Shown piece after piece: positions 1-9,415 of a stretch of 64,000 nucleotides of DNA; positions within the stretch are counted from its first letter, which is position 1; every line of letters starts with the position of its first letter. Made by a program: the position numbers and the translations under genes. The notes under the pieces were generated by a model that searched no databases, was not told where the DNA came from, and saw nothing but the letters and a program-made list of their open reading frames with translations. The stretch comes from Halorubrum sp. GN11_10-6_MGM (GTDB taxonomy: Archaea; Halobacteriota; Halobacteria; Halobacteriales; Haloferacaceae). The stretch lies in NCBI RefSeq assembly GCF_005435165.1, contig NZ_SGUC01000009.1, positions 32,176 to 96,175 on the forward strand. The letters run 5' to 3'.

Positions 1-78
1 GCCGTCTTCGTCCCGTCGGTACTGCTCGCGCTCGGGCTGGTGTTCGTCGGCGGGCTGGGCTTCGGCGGCCCGTTCTGA
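1..78 (+). CDS. 3' end of a membrane protein (partial)
   Basis: The frame is open from the first base to a TGA at 76-78 and gives 25 residues. They are nearly all hydrophobic and glycine-rich, ending GGLGFGGPF, which looks like the last transmembrane helix of an integral membrane protein. The gene begins outside the window and its family cannot be told from this tail. The 99 bases that follow hold no gene, only the promoter of the next one. Confidence 0.6.
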   Translation, partial: AVFVPSVLLALGLVFVGGLGFGGPF

Positions 79-177
79 GCGCCGGTCCGTCGCGGCCGCC
101 CCCGACGCACGGGGAGAGCGGTCGCGACCGCCGGGCGGAACGGTGCGCTTTTGCTCCGCGGGCGAGGCCCCACAGAC

Positions 178-1251
178 ATGAGCGAGGGCGACGGCGGCGA
201 CAGGGGACCGGAGGGCACCGACGGCAAGTCCGGCGACGGCGACGAACTCACCTACGCGGACGCGGGCGTCGACATCGACGCGAGCGAGGCCGCGACCGCG
301 GCGCTGATCGGCGCGGTGGGGGCGGACACGGCAGCCGAGGGCTCCGAGAGCGAGTACGCCGGCCTGCTCGACATCGGCGACCGCTACCTCGCGCTCGCGA
401 CCGACGGCGTCGGGACGAAGCTGCTCGTCGCGGAGGCGCTCGGCGACTACTCGACCGTCGGGATCGACTGTATCGCGATGAACGTCAACGACCTCGTCGC
501 GGCCGGCGTCCGTCCCGTCGCGTTCGTCGACTACCTCGCGGTCGACGAGCCGGACGAGCGCTTCGCCGAGCAGGTCGGTGAAGGGCTCGCGCGCGGCGCC
601 GAACTCGCAGACATGGCGCTCGTCGGCGGCGAAACGGCCGTGATGCCGGAGGTGGTCCGCGGGCTCGATCTGGCCGGCACCTGCGCGGGCCTCGCCGCGA
701 AGGACGGCGTGTTCGACGGGCGGGCGGAGCCGGGCGACGCCTTGGTCGGCTGGCGCTCGTCGGGGATCCACTCGAACGGGCTCACGCTGGCGCGCGAGGC
801 GGTCACGCGCGACCACGCCTACACCGACTCCTGTCCGTTCGACGAGTACGACACCCTCGGCGACGCTCTCTTGGAGCCGACCCGGATCTACACCGACCTG
901 CTCGACCCGATGCGCGAGCGGGGCGTCCGCGGCGCGGCCCACGTCACCGGCGGCGGCTGGACGAACCTCGAACGCCTCGGCGGCCACCGCTACGTGATCG
1001 ACGACGCCTTCGACCCGCAGCCGGTCTTCGATTTCGTCCAGTCTGAGGGGAACGTCTCCGACGAGGAGATGTACCGGACGTTCAACATGGGGACCGGCTT
1101 CGTGGCGGCGCTCGATCCCGACGACGCCGACGCCCTCGCCGACGCGACCGACGGCCGCGTGATCGGGCGGGTCGAGGCCGCCGATTCGGCCGACGGCGAC
1201 GGCGAGGGCGCTGACGAGGCGACGGTCGCCATCCGCGGACTGGAGCTGTAG
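178..1251 (+). CDS. purM: Phosphoribosylformylglycinamidine cyclo-ligase (AIR synthetase)
   Basis: PurM closes the imidazole ring in purine synthesis, turning FGAM into AIR with ATP, in the cytosol. The 357-residue protein has an acidic haloarchaeal N-terminal tail of about 20 residues. The family core then follows: YADAGVDID, the ATP-binding stretch LATDGVGTKL near residue 80, and GIDCIAMNVNDLVAAG. Later come GGETAVMPE, SSGIHSNGLTLAR and HVTGGGWTNL. The ATG at 178 is preferred over the upstream in-frame TTG at 151, because a T-rich TATA-like element (GCTTTTGC, about 147-154) lies at the leaderless distance. It stands alone here; guaB at 59 kb is the other purine gene in the window. Confidence 0.95.
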   Translation: MSEGDGGDRGPEGTDGKSGDGDELTYADAGVDIDASEAATAALIGAVGADTAAEGSESEYAGLLDIGDRYLALATDGVGTKLLVAEALGDYSTVGIDCIAMNVNDLVAAGVRPVAFVDYLAVDEPDERFAEQVGEGLARGAELADMALVGGETAVMPEVVRGLDLAGTCAGLAAKDGVFDGRAEPGDALVGWRSSGIHSNGLTLAREAVTRDHAYTDSCPFDEYDTLGDALLEPTRIYTDLLDPMRERGVRGAAHVTGGGWTNLERLGGHRYVIDDAFDPQPVFDFVQSEGNVSDEEMYRTFNMGTGFVAALDPDDADALADATDGRVIGRVEAADSADGDGEGADEATVAIRGLEL

Positions 1252-1356
1252 GCGGTCGCGTCCGAGGAACCGGTGAGCGTTGCGGCCGCCGGAGAGCGGC
1301 GGCGTGTCGTGCCGTCGAATAGCCCCTTATCACCGGCGTCGGCCTACGTCCGGCAG

Positions 1357-1533
1357 ATGACAGACGGGGCCGCGGCGGACGACGAGACGGGAGAGACCGG
1401 GAGCGACGGCTCCGGACGGGGCGACGAGCGCGACGGCGACGCGGACGGCGACTCCGAGCACCTCGCCGACGTCGAGGACGGTGCGGGCTGTACGGAGATC
1501 TGGGAGCGGCTCTCGGAGCGACGGGAGGAGTGA
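1357..1533 (+). CDS. Small acidic haloarchaeal protein, unknown function
   Basis: The frame encodes 58 residues. About the first 40 are almost only D, E, G and S; the end is more ordinary and contains GCTEIWERLSERREE, with one cysteine. I do not recognise a domain. CCTTATCACC at 1325-1334 is a good TATA element about 27 bases before the ATG, fitting a leaderless mRNA. That makes this ATG better than the in-frame GTG at 1273. The gene converges with the HTH-CBS regulator, with only 20 bases between stops. The extreme composition is normal for haloarchaeal tails, so coding status rests mainly on the promoter and the non-random C-terminus. Confidence 0.5.
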   Translation: MTDGAAADDETGETGSDGSGRGDERDGDADGDSEHLADVEDGAGCTEIWERLSERREE

Positions 1534-1553
1534 GCGTCGGTGAACGCGCGGTT

Positions 1554-2093
1554 CTACGACAGCTGCGCGGCGATGTCGGCTTCCGTGATGATCCCGACCG
1601 TCTCGCCGCCGTCGGTCACCATCACGGCCTTGTAGTGGTCGAGGAGGTTCCGGACCTCGTCGACGGTCGCCGACGGCGCGACCGTCGGGAACGACTCGCT
1701 CATCACCTCGCTGACGGGGTGGTCGCCGACGTTCTCGCCCGCGTGGACGACGTCGCCCTGACTGATCGAGCCGACCGGTACGCCGCTCTGGAGGACGGGG
1801 AGCTGCGAGTACGCCTCCGCCTCCATCAGCTCGACGGCCGCGCTCACGGCGTCGTCCGGCGCGACGCTGATAACGGTCTCGTTCATCAGGTCGGCCGCGC
1901 GCACGACCTCGCCTTCCGCCTCCTGGAGGGCGTTGACGATCCGGCGCAGCGTCGAGAGCCGGGGGTCGACGTCGCCGCCTTCGATCCGCGCGATGAGCGG
2001 CTGCGAGACGTCCGCTGCGTCGGCGAGCTCGCTCTGGGTCAGATCCAGCCCGGTCCGGCGCTCGCGGAGGTCCTGTGGCGTCGGCAGTTCCAT
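1554..2093 (-). CDS. HTH (XRE-type) transcriptional regulator with paired CBS domains
   Basis: This 179-residue protein joins an N-terminal Cro/XRE-like helix-turn-helix (about residues 8-60, with LTQSELADAADVSQPLIAR) to two CBS motifs (about 68-120 and 126-178). CBS pairs usually bind adenosyl ligands such as AMP, ATP or SAM. The architecture is common in archaea and implies a DNA-binding protein that senses energy or methyl-donor state. Its target is not evident. It sits between purM and a UPF0212 gene, divergent from neither. An AT-rich promoter stretch (2101-2125, TTACTTACGGTTATTAG on the plus strand) lies directly upstream. Confidence 0.88.
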   Translation of the reverse strand: MELPTPQDLRERRTGLDLTQSELADAADVSQPLIARIEGGDVDPRLSTLRRIVNALQEAEGEVVRAADLMNETVISVAPDDAVSAAVELMEAEAYSQLPVLQSGVPVGSISQGDVVHAGENVGDHPVSEVMSESFPTVAPSATVDEVRNLLDHYKAVMVTDGGETVGIITEADIAAQLS

Positions 2094-2168
2094 ACCGGCC
2101 GATTACTTACGGTTATTAGAAAAGCTTTCGGCAGCGACCCGATCCGCGCCGCCGGGTCGCGGTCGCGT

Positions 2169-2543
2169 CTATCGGTCCGAGGCGTCCTCGTCTTCGTCCG
2201 CCTCGGTCTCGAAGACGTCGATGACTTCGAGGGGGACGTCACGGAGCGCGCCGCCGACCTCGCTTTTCGCGATCCGCTCCGCGTGTTCCTCGCTGTCGGC
2301 GTTGAAGATGTCGATCTCCAAGAGGAGTCCCACGAGCGCCGTGTTCGCCGCGAGGAACGCGGCGTCGAACGGCTCGCCGCAGGCCGGACAGCCGGTGACG
2401 CCGGGCTCGACCTCGACGTACTGCTTGTCCGTCTCGTTGAGTCGCTTGCCGGCTTCGCTGACCGCGACGCCGATGGCGTCGTCGGTCTCCTCGACGTCTC
2501 GGACCAACCAGGCGGCTTCCATCGCGACTTCGTAGTTGCTCAT
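2169..2543 (-). CDS. UPF0212 (DUF555) family protein
   Basis: I start this protein at the ATG at 2541-2543 (MSNYEVAMEAAWLVRDVEE). The frame runs open upstream to 2633, but that extension is arginine-rich and unlike the family. The 124 residues match the archaeal UPF0212/DUF555 pattern from memory: VSEAGKRLN, GCPACGEPFD (a CxxC pair near residue 50) and an acidic tail. The function is unknown; the CxxC suggests metal or redox binding, which is inference. It lies 90 bases upstream of leuB's 3' end on the same strand and is probably transcribed separately. Confidence 0.85.
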   Translation of the reverse strand: MSNYEVAMEAAWLVRDVEETDDAIGVAVSEAGKRLNETDKQYVEVEPGVTGCPACGEPFDAAFLAANTALVGLLLEIDIFNADSEEHAERIAKSEVGGALRDVPLEVIDVFETEADEDEDASDR

Positions 2544-2633
2544 ACTCGGCCGAAGGGGCCGCAGGGTTTCTTGTCTTGTGGTTCGCCCGCGTTCGCGGAC
2601 GGCGCGTCGCCGAGAGAGTTCCGGCAGGGGCAC

Positions 2634-3632
2634 CTACAGGCGGTCGACGATAGCCGCGGTGACCTCGGCGGTCGTCGCCGAGCCGCCGAGATCACCGGTG
2701 CGGGGGCCGTCCGACAGCATGCTCTCCACGGCGTCACGCACTCGCTGTCCCTCGTCGACGTGCCCGAGGTACTCCAACAGCATGGCGGCCGACAGGATCG
2801 CCGCCGTCGGGTTCGCGATCCCGTCGCCCGCGATGTCGGGCGCGGTCCCGTGGACCGGCTCGAACAGCGCGTTGTCGTGGCCGACGTTCGCGGAGGGGAG
2901 CAGACCGAGCCCGCCGACGAGCCCGGCGGCGAGGTCGGAGAGCACGTCGCCCGCGAGGTTCGGGCAGACGATCACGCCGTACTGCGTCGGGTCGAGCGGG
3001 AGCTTCGTCGCGAACGCGTCCATCAGCTCCTCGTCGGCGTCGACGCCGCGTTCGTCGGCGACAGAGAGGACCTCCTCGCGGAACCGGCCGTCCGTCTCGC
3101 GCATCACGTTCGCCTTGTGCGCGACGGTGAACCCCTCGTCGGGGTCGCCGGCGGGACCGCGTCCGTCCGCGACGAACTCGCAGGCGTACGCCGCCAGCTC
3201 CTGCGAGGCCGACGAGGTGACGACGCGCGTCAGCGTCGAGAGGTCGTCGGAGAGGCGGTCCTCGTGCCCCGAGTACACGCCCTCCGTGTTCTCACGGAGG
3301 AACACCACGTCCGTCTCCGGCCGGAGCGCGTCGACGCCGGGGTACGCCTTCGCGGGGCGGACGTTGACGAACGAGTCCACCGCCTCCCGCAGCGGGAGGA
3401 TGACGTCGGCGGCGGTCTCGCCCGCCGCGCCGAACAGCGTCGCGTCCGCGCCGGCGACGCGCTCGTACGTCTCCGCCGGGAGCGCGTCGCCGGTCGCCTC
3501 CTTCGTCGCGTCGCCGGCCTCGGCCTCGACGAACTCGAACGCCGGTCCGAGCGCCTCCAACACCTCGACGGCGGCGGGCACGACCTCGCGGCCGATCCCG
3601 TCGCCCTCGATGACGACGACCTCGTGGCTCAC
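2634..3632 (-). CDS. leuB: 3-isopropylmalate dehydrogenase
   Basis: LeuB oxidatively decarboxylates 3-isopropylmalate to 2-ketoisocaproate with NAD, the third step of leucine synthesis. The 332-residue protein opens with [15 protein letters not shown], has [11 protein letters not shown] near residue 115, and carries the substrate and cofactor segments [20 protein letters not shown] and [18 protein letters not shown] choose the GTG at 3632: it overlaps the leuD stop as GTGA, and all family motifs follow it. The long open frame upstream is a shadow of leuD. As the last gene of the ilv-leu operon it should be translated by coupling to leuD. A homoisocitrate-type dehydrogenase is less likely given the operon. 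Confidence 0.95.
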   Translation of the reverse strand: MSHEVVVIEGDGIGREVVPAAVEVLEALGPAFEFVEAEAGDATKEATGDALPAETYERVAGADATLFGAAGETAADVILPLREAVDSFVNVRPAKAYPGVDALRPETDVVFLRENTEGVYSGHEDRLSDDLSTLTRVVTSSASQELAAYACEFVADGRGPAGDPDEGFTVAHKANVMRETDGRFREEVLSVADERGVDADEELMDAFATKLPLDPTQYGVIVCPNLAGDVLSDLAAGLVGGLGLLPSANVGHDNALFEPVHGTAPDIAGDGIANPTAAILSAAMLLEYLGHVDEGQRVRDAVESMLSDGPRTGDLGGSATTAEVTAAIVDRL

Positions 3633-4285
3633 GCCTCGTCCTCCGGGATATGCTCGGCGGGGACGTACGGCAGCGATCGGGCGGTCTCGCGGACCGCGCC
3701 CGCGTTCGCGCCCATCAGCGCCGTGGTGTCCCAGACGCCCTCGACGAGCGCCTTCCGCTGGGCGTCGTGGACCGTCGCGTCGATCTCGGTGTCGCCGTAC
3801 GTGACCGTCTCCGCCGCCACGTCGATGTCGACCTCGGCGTCGGGGTTGGCCTCGACGTAGTCCTGCAGCGCCTCGATGTCGGCCTGATCGGCCGTGACCG
3901 TGGGGATACCGAGCGCGAGGCAGTTCCCCGCGAAGATCTCCGCGAACGATTCGCCGACGACGGCGTCGATCCCCCACCGCATCAACGCCTGCGGGGCGTG
4001 CTCGCGCGACGAGCCGCAGCCGAAGTTGGCGTTGACGACCAGGACGTTGGCGCCCCGGTACTTCTCCTCGTTGAACGGGTGGTCCTTCTCGTTGTCCTCG
4101 TCGTCGAACCGCTGGTCGAAAAACGAGAACTGTCCCAACCCGTCGAAGGTGACGACCTTCATGAACCGCGCCGGGATGATCTGGTCGGTGTCGATGTCGT
4201 TGCCCCGGACCGGGATTCCGGTGCCGGAGACCTCGGTGACCTTCTCCGCCGGCGCCTCGCCGGCGCTGAACTCGGGAGAGCTCAT
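3629..4285 (-). CDS. leuD: 3-isopropylmalate dehydratase, small subunit
   Basis: LeuD is the swivelling small subunit that, with LeuC, isomerises 2- to 3-isopropylmalate. The 218-residue product carries [16 protein letters not shown] near residue 28 and the substrate-binding signature [15 protein letters not shown] near residue 97. The ATG at 4285 overlaps the leuC stop (ATGA), and the TGA overlaps the leuB GTG, so the three leu genes are translationally coupled. The N-terminal 20 residues are a family-atypical acidic extension. A frame running further upstream to 5023 is only the shadow of leuC. Confidence 0.95.
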   Translation of the reverse strand: MSSPEFSAGEAPAEKVTEVSGTGIPVRGNDIDTDQIIPARFMKVVTFDGLGQFSFFDQRFDDEDNEKDHPFNEEKYRGANVLVVNANFGCGSSREHAPQALMRWGIDAVVGESFAEIFAGNCLALGIPTVTADQADIEALQDYVEANPDAEVDIDVAAETVTYGDTEIDATVHDAQRKALVEGVWDTTALMGANAGAVRETARSLPYVPAEHIPEDEA

Positions 4286-5748
4286 ACGGTCGCCACCTCC
4301 TCCATCTCGCGGACGTCGGTGACCTCGCCGGTCACCGCCGCGGCTGCGACCATGATCGGACTCATCAGCACGGTGCGCCCGTCCTTCGAGCCCTGCCGGC
4401 CGACGAAGTTCCGGTTCGACGAGGAGGCGCTCGCCTCGTCGCCCTCCAGCTGATCGTCGTTCATGCCGAGACACATCGAACAGCCGGGCTCGCGCCAGTC
4501 GAAGCCGGCCTCCTTGAACACCTCGTCGAGTCCCTCGGCCTCGGCGGCGTCGCGGACGCGCTGGCTGCCGGGGACGACCATCGCGCGCACGTCGTCGTCG
4601 ACCTCGCGGCCCTCGACGAACGCCGCGGCCTCGCGGAGGTCCTTCAGCCGCGCGTTGGTACACGAGCCGAGGAACGCCACGTCGATGTCGTACCCCTCCA
4701 TCGTGTCGCCGGGCTCGACGCGCATGTGCTTCTGCGCGCGCCGCGCCGTGTCGCGGTCCTCCTCCGGGAGATCGTCGGGGTCCGGGATGGGTTCGGTGAT
4801 GCCGGCCGTCTGTCCGGGCGTCGTCCCCCACGTCACGGTCGGCTCGATCGCCGAGCCGTCGACGGTGACCACGTCGTCGTACTCGGCGTCGTCGTCGGTG
4901 GCGATCGACTCCCAGTAGGGTTTCAGCCGCTCGAACTTCTCGGGGTCGTCGCCGGACTCCGTCCGGCTGCCAGAGGCGCTTTGCGCCTCGCTGTCTTCGA
5001 AGGCGTCGGTCCCCTTCAGCCACTCGTAGGTCGTCTCGTCGGGGTTGACGTACCCCGCGCGGGCGCCGCCCTCGATCGACATGTTACAGATGGACATCCG
5101 TCCCTCCATCCCGAGGTCCTCGATCGCTTCGCCGGCGTATTCGTACACGTAGCCGACGCCGCCGTCGGTGCCGAGCTTCCCGATGATCGTCAGGATGACG
5201 TCCTTCGCGGTGACGCCCTCGCCAAGCTCGCCCGTGACCTCGATCTTGCGGACCTTCTGTTTCTCCATCGCGACGCAGCCCGTCGCCAGCACGTCGCGGA
5301 TCTGCGAGGTGCCGATGCCGAACGCCAGCGCGCCGAACGCGCCGTGCGTCGACGTGTGCGAATCGCCGCAGACGATCGTCATTCCCGGCTGGGTGAGCCC
5401 CTGCTCCGGGCCGATGACGTGGACGATCCCCTGATCGCCGGAGTCCGGATCGGAGAAGTCGATCCCCGAGCCGCGGACGTTCTCCTCTAGCTCCGCCATC
5501 ATGTTCTCTGCGGCGTCGTCGCGGTAGGGGCGGTCGCGGTTGCCGGTCGGCACGATGTGGTCGACCGTCGCGTGCGTGCGCTCCGGGAACGCGACTCCCT
5601 GCTCCCGCTCTTTCAGCATGCCGAACGCCTGCGGGCTGGTGACCTCGTGGACGAGGTGGAGCCCGACGAACAGCTGGTCCTGTCCGGTGGGCAGCGCCGT
5701 CACTTTGTGGCGGTCCCACACCTTGTCGTACAGCGTTCCCTCGCTCAT
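4282..5748 (-). CDS. leuC: 3-isopropylmalate dehydratase, large subunit
   Basis: LeuC is the aconitase-family large subunit with a 4Fe-4S cluster. The 488-residue protein has the early motif [10 protein letters not shown], the segment [19 protein letters not shown] near residue 133, and the cluster cysteines in [10 protein letters not shown] and GCSMCLGM near the C-terminus. An acidic insertion around residues 255-275 ([16 protein letters not shown]) interrupts the family core and looks like a haloarchaeal surface loop. The start ATG overlaps the stop of a 24-codon ORF (ATGA), and the end overlaps leuD. It acts in leucine synthesis with the other genes of this block. Confidence 0.95.
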   Translation of the reverse strand: MSEGTLYDKVWDRHKVTALPTGQDQLFVGLHLVHEVTSPQAFGMLKEREQGVAFPERTHATVDHIVPTGNRDRPYRDDAAENMMAELEENVRGSGIDFSDPDSGDQGIVHVIGPEQGLTQPGMTIVCGDSHTSTHGAFGALAFGIGTSQIRDVLATGCVAMEKQKVRKIEVTGELGEGVTAKDVILTIIGKLGTDGGVGYVYEYAGEAIEDLGMEGRMSICNMSIEGGARAGYVNPDETTYEWLKGTDAFEDSEAQSASGSRTESGDDPEKFERLKPYWESIATDDDAEYDDVVTVDGSAIEPTVTWGTTPGQTAGITEPIPDPDDLPEEDRDTARRAQKHMRVEPGDTMEGYDIDVAFLGSCTNARLKDLREAAAFVEGREVDDDVRAMVVPGSQRVRDAAEAEGLDEVFKEAGFDWREPGCSMCLGMNDDQLEGDEASASSSNRNFVGRQGSKDGRTVLMSPIMVAAAAVTGEVTDVREMEEVATV

Positions 5749-5819
5749 CGGGACTCACCCGCTGACGGTACCGTCCGCGCGGTCTCACGGCCCCGGTTCG
5801 CGTCGCCGCGTCCGCCCAT
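5745..5819 (-). CDS. 24-residue ORF coupled between ilvC and leuC
   Basis: A 25-codon frame ([16 protein letters not shown] at its start) exactly fills the gap between ilvC and leuC. Its ATG overlaps the ilvC stop as TGATG and its TGA overlaps the leuC ATG as ATGA, so ribosomes could pass through all three without leaving the mRNA. It is rich in R and G, unlike the acidic neighbours, and has no recognisable domain. It may be a real micropeptide or only a bridge that keeps ribosomes on the message. I recall a small hypothetical gene at this place in other haloarchaeal ilv-leu operons but cannot confirm it. Confidence 0.45.
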   Translation of the reverse strand: MGGRGDANRGRETARTVPSAGESR

Positions 5820-6874
5820 CACGCGGTCACCTCGGCGCTCTCCTCCTCCTCTTCGCCCGACTCCTCCCACGCGAACAGCCCGCGCAGCTCGTCGCCGACG
5901 GCCTCGATCTCGTGGTTCTTCTCGGCGTTCCGGAGCTGGGTGTACGAGGGGCGTCCCGCCTGGTTCTCCGCGATCCACTCGCGGGCGAACTGCCCGTTCT
6001 GGACCTTCTCCAGCACCTCCTCCATGTTCTCGCGGGCGTGCTCGTCGACGACGACGTCGCCCTGCGTGAGCCCGCCGTACTCGGCGGTGTCGGAGACGGA
6101 GTCCCACATCTCGCCGAGCCCGCCCTCGTACATCAGGTCGACGATGAGCTTCAGCTCGTTGAGACACTCGAAGTACGCCATCTCGGGGGAGTAGCCCGCG
6201 TCGACGAGCGTCTCGTACCCCTGTTTGACGAGCGACGTGACGCCGCCACAGAGGACGGCCTGCTCGCCGAACAGGTCGGTCTCGGTCTCCTCGCGGAACG
6301 ACGTCTCGACGACGCCGGCGCGGGTACAGCCGATCGCGGCCGCGTACGCCAGCCCCTCGTCGTGGGCGTCGCCGGTCGCGTCCTGGTACACCGCCAGCAG
6401 GCCGGGCGTCCCCTGGTCGTTCTCGTAGTTGCGGCGGACGAGGTGGCCCGGCGACTTCGGGGCGACCATCGTCACGTCGACGTCCTCGGGCGGCTGGATC
6501 TGGTTGTAGTGGATGTTGAACCCGTGCGCGAACTGGAGCGTGTCGCCCGCATCTAGGTTCGGTTCGATCGCGTTCTCGTACACGTCCGGCTGGACCGTGT
6601 CGGGAACGAGGACGCTCACCACGTCGGCCTCGGCGACCGCCTCCGCGGGCGTCTCGACGCGGAGCCCGTCGCTCTCGGCGGCGGCCCGCGAGGAGCTGCT
6701 CTCGCGGAGGCCGACGATCACGTCGACCCCGCTGTCGGCGAGGTTCTGTGCGTGCGCGTGGCCCTGCGAGCCGTAGCCGAGGACGGCCACCGTCTTGTGA
6801 GCGATGGCCTCCTCGTCCGCGTCGTCGTCGTAGTATACTGTCGAATCGAACGTCTGGGTGTCGTCTTCGGTCAT
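5819..6874 (-). CDS. ilvC: Ketol-acid reductoisomerase (class I)
   Basis: IlvC isomerises and reduces acetolactate or acetohydroxybutyrate to the dihydroxy acids of valine and isoleucine synthesis, using NAD(P)H and magnesium. The 351-residue length is class I. The Rossmann motif [13 protein letters not shown] is at about residues 33-45, and [13 protein letters not shown] follows near residue 135. The catalytic domain contains [20 protein letters not shown] and [14 protein letters not shown] serine-rich cofactor loop ([12 protein letters not shown]) is compatible with NADPH, by inference. The final 25 residues are a glutamate-rich halophilic tail. The gene is 31 bases downstream of ilvN. Confidence 0.96.
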   Translation of the reverse strand: MTEDDTQTFDSTVYYDDDADEEAIAHKTVAVLGYGSQGHAHAQNLADSGVDVIVGLRESSSSRAAAESDGLRVETPAEAVAEADVVSVLVPDTVQPDVYENAIEPNLDAGDTLQFAHGFNIHYNQIQPPEDVDVTMVAPKSPGHLVRRNYENDQGTPGLLAVYQDATGDAHDEGLAYAAAIGCTRAGVVETSFREETETDLFGEQAVLCGGVTSLVKQGYETLVDAGYSPEMAYFECLNELKLIVDLMYEGGLGEMWDSVSDTAEYGGLTQGDVVVDEHARENMEEVLEKVQNGQFAREWIAENQAGRPSYTQLRNAEKNHEIEAVGDELRGLFAWEESGEEEEESAEVTA

Positions 6875-6905
6875 GTGTATCGTGTGGGTTCGCGTGTGTG
6901 TCGCG

Positions 6906-7604
6906 TCAGTCGTCGTGCGTCGTCGGTTCGCCGGCCGTTCCGGGTTTCTCTCCGGGCGCCGTCGGGGTGTCGCCGCGCGCGAGGGCGGTCGGCCCGGTCC
7001 GCGCGATCTCGACGATGCCGAACCGCTCGAAGGCGCCGATCGCGTTGTCGATGCTCGCCTTGTCGCCGGTGAGCTCGACGGTGATCGTCTCCGGGCCGGC
7101 GTCGACCGTCCGGCCGTCGTACATCTCGGAGACGGCGTGAACCGCGGCGGGGTCGTCGGCCTCGACCTTCAGCAGGACGAGCTCCGACGTGTTCGCGTCG
7201 CCGGCGACCTCGCCGACCGAGATGACCGGCTTCAGCTTCGCCATCTGCTTTTCTATCTGGTCGATACCGGGGTCGGTCTCCTCGACGACCATCGTGATCC
7301 GCGAGTGGCCGTCGACCGTCGTCGGCCCGACGGTGAGGCTCTCGATGTTGAACTGGCGGCGGGAGACGAGTCCGGAGACGCGCGCGAGCACGCCCGGCTC
7401 GTCCTCGACGAGCGCGGAGATGACCGCGCGCCGCGACTCGTGTTCGGCCTCGAGGACGGGATCGATCCGGATCCCTTCGAGGTTCCGTCGCCCCTCCGGA
7501 TGCTCGCGCTCGTCCGGACCGGGCTGTTCGCCCGGGAGCGGCCGGGAGTCGGCCTCCGGCGTCGTGCGCGAGTCGCCGTCGGCATCGGCGGCGTCGCCGC
7601 TCAT
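6906..7604 (-). CDS. ilvN: Acetolactate synthase, regulatory small subunit
   Basis: IlvN binds IlvB, stimulates it and usually confers feedback inhibition by valine. The 232-residue protein has about 45 acidic, low-complexity residues first. The ACT domain follows ([21 protein letters not shown], then [14 protein letters not shown]), and then the second conserved domain ([19 protein letters not shown]). A disordered tail of about 30 residues ends the protein. The ATG at 7604 overlaps the ilvB stop (ATGA), giving coupled synthesis of the two subunits. Confidence 0.94.
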   Translation of the reverse strand: MSGDAADADGDSRTTPEADSRPLPGEQPGPDEREHPEGRRNLEGIRIDPVLEAEHESRRAVISALVEDEPGVLARVSGLVSRRQFNIESLTVGPTTVDGHSRITMVVEETDPGIDQIEKQMAKLKPVISVGEVAGDANTSELVLLKVEADDPAAVHAVSEMYDGRTVDAGPETITVELTGDKASIDNAIGAFERFGIVEIARTGPTALARGDTPTAPGEKPGTAGEPTTHDD

Positions 7605-9415
7605 AGCTGGTCCTCCGCGGCCGCGAACTTCCCGTTCGCGCCGCCGCTCGGCACCATCGGCAGGACGTTCTCCTCGGGGTCGACGTGGAAGTCGATCACG
7701 GCCGGCCCCTCGTAGTCGAGCGCTTCCTCGACCGCGGGCGCGACCTCGTCGTAGTCGTCCACGCGGAGGCCGAGCGCGCCGAACGCCTCCGCGAGCTTGT
7801 CGAACTCGGGCATCCACGTGTAGTCGGACGCCATGTGGCGCCCCTCGTAGAAGGCGTCCTGCCACTGCCGCACCATGCCGATGTACTCGTTGTTCAGCAC
7901 GGCGATGGTGACGTCCAGCTCCTCGCGGACCGCGACCGACAGCTCCTGCATCGTCATCAGGAAGGAGCCGTCGCCGTCGAAACACACCACGTCGCGGTCC
8001 TCCTCGCCCATCGTGTCCGCGGCGACGCGCGCGCCGACCGCGGCGGGCACGCCGTACCCCATCGTGCCGAGGCCGTGCGAGGAGACCCACGTCCGCGGCT
8101 CCGAGTACGTCCAGAACTGGGAGGCCCACATCTGGTGTTGCCCGACGCCGGTCGTGACGATGGTGTCGTCGTCGGTCGCCTCGTCGAACGCCTCGACGAC
8201 GAACTGCGGCTTCAGCGGCTCGTCGTCGGGCGTCGCGTACGTGAGCGGATACGTCTCTTTCCACTCCGCGCAGCGCTCGCGCCACGCCTCCGTACTCGGC
8301 GCCTCGCGGACCGCCACGGTCAGCTGGTCTAACACGCGTCCGGCGTCGCCGATGAGCGGATAGTCGGCGTGGACGTTCTTGCTGATCTCCGCGGGGTCGA
8401 TGTCGACGTGGATCACCTCGGCCTCGGGCGCGAACGTGTCGATCCCGCCCGTGAGCCGGTCGTCGAAGCGGGTGCCGACCGCGATCAGGCAGTCGGTGTG
8501 GGTGATCGCGAGGTTCGCGTAGCCGGTTCCGTGCATCCCCGCCCACGAGAGCGAGAGCTCGTCGTCCTCGGGGAACGAGCCGATGCCCGGCATCGTCGTC
8601 GTGACGGGGATATCGAAGCTCCGGGCGAACGTCCGCGCCTCGTCGCTCGCGTCGGCCTTGATCACGCCGCCTCCGAACAGGCAGACGGGGCGCTCGGCCG
8701 ACTCGATGGCGCGTGCGGCCTCCTCGACCGCGTCCGCGTCGGCGTTCGGGTCGGGATCGGTTCCCGCCGGCGGCGTCGCCGGACCGGGCGTCCGGTCGGT
8801 CTCGTCCTGCGTCACGTCTTTCGGGAGGTCGACGAGCGTCGGCCCGGGACGCCCGGCCCGCGACAGCTCGAACGCCTCGCCGACGGTGTCGCCGACGGTG
8901 TCCGCGCCGCCCGCGAAGTAGTTGTGCTTCGTGATGGGGCGGGTGACGCCGACCGTGTCGGTCTCCTGGAACGCGTCGTTGCCGACGAACTCCGTCGGGA
9001 CCTGTCCCGTCAACGCCAGCATCGCGTCCGAGTCCATGTCGGCGTCGGCGATGCCGGTGACGAGGTTCGTCGCGCCCGGGCCGGAGGTGGCCATACAGAG
9101 GCCCGGCTCGCCCGCGACGACGCCGTACGCGTCGGCGGCGTGGGCGGCGCCCTGCTCGTGGGCCATCGTCACGTGCCGGATCGAGGAGTCGTACAGGGCG
9201 TCGTAGACGGGCATTATCGCGCCGCCCTGAACGCCGAAGGCGGTCTTCGCGCCCGCGGCCTCGAGGGCGGCGACGACCGACTCGGCGCCGGTCGAGACGG
9301 GCCCGGCGGCCTGTTCGTGGTCCGGGTCGGTCGGTTCGTCTGTCGCGGCCGCGTCGGCCGAGGCGTCGTCCGACTCGTCCGCGTCGGATCGCGGCTGTGC
9401 TGCTGTGTCGCTCAT
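7601..9415 (-). CDS. ilvB: Acetolactate synthase, catalytic large subunit
   Basis: IlvB is the thiamine-diphosphate and FAD enzyme that condenses two pyruvates, or pyruvate with 2-ketobutyrate. The 604-residue protein starts with an acidic tail of about 40 residues. The PYR domain follows (GVQGGAIMPVYDAL, EQGAAHAADAYG), then the central FAD domain (GTRFDDRLTGG) and the ThDP motif GDGSFLMTMQELSVA with LNNEYIGMVRQWQ. It is first in the ilvB-ilvN-ilvC-leuC-leuD-leuB run. A nine-codon ORF just upstream (ATG at 9441) ends in an ATGA overlap with this ATG. A palindrome lies 160-180 bases upstream, described separately. Confidence 0.96.
   Translation of the reverse strand: MSDTAAQPRSDADESDDASADAAATDEPTDPDHEQAAGPVSTGAESVVAALEAAGAKTAFGVQGGAIMPVYDALYDSSIRHVTMAHEQGAAHAADAYGVVAGEPGLCMATSGPGATNLVTGIADADMDSDAMLALTGQVPTEFVGNDAFQETDTVGVTRPITKHNYFAGGADTVGDTVGEAFELSRAGRPGPTLVDLPKDVTQDETDRTPGPATPPAGTDPDPNADADAVEEAARAIESAERPVCLFGGGVIKADASDEARTFARSFDIPVTTTMPGIGSFPEDDELSLSWAGMHGTGYANLAITHTDCLIAVGTRFDDRLTGGIDTFAPEAEVIHVDIDPAEISKNVHADYPLIGDAGRVLDQLTVAVREAPSTEAWRERCAEWKETYPLTYATPDDEPLKPQFVVEAFDEATDDDTIVTTGVGQHQMWASQFWTYSEPRTWVSSHGLGTMGYGVPAAVGARVAADTMGEEDRDVVCFDGDGSFLMTMQELSVAVREELDVTIAVLNNEYIGMVRQWQDAFYEGRHMASDYTWMPEFDKLAEAFGALGLRVDDYDEVAPAVEEALDYEGPAVIDFHVDPEENVLPMVPSGGANGKFAAAEDQL

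Noticed and set aside
1530..3860. A 776-residue plus-strand open frame
   Set aside because: It is the mirror of leuB, UPF0212 and the HTH-CBS gene, is arginine- and aspartate-rich without domains, and has no promoter. All three opposite-strand genes have clear family motifs.
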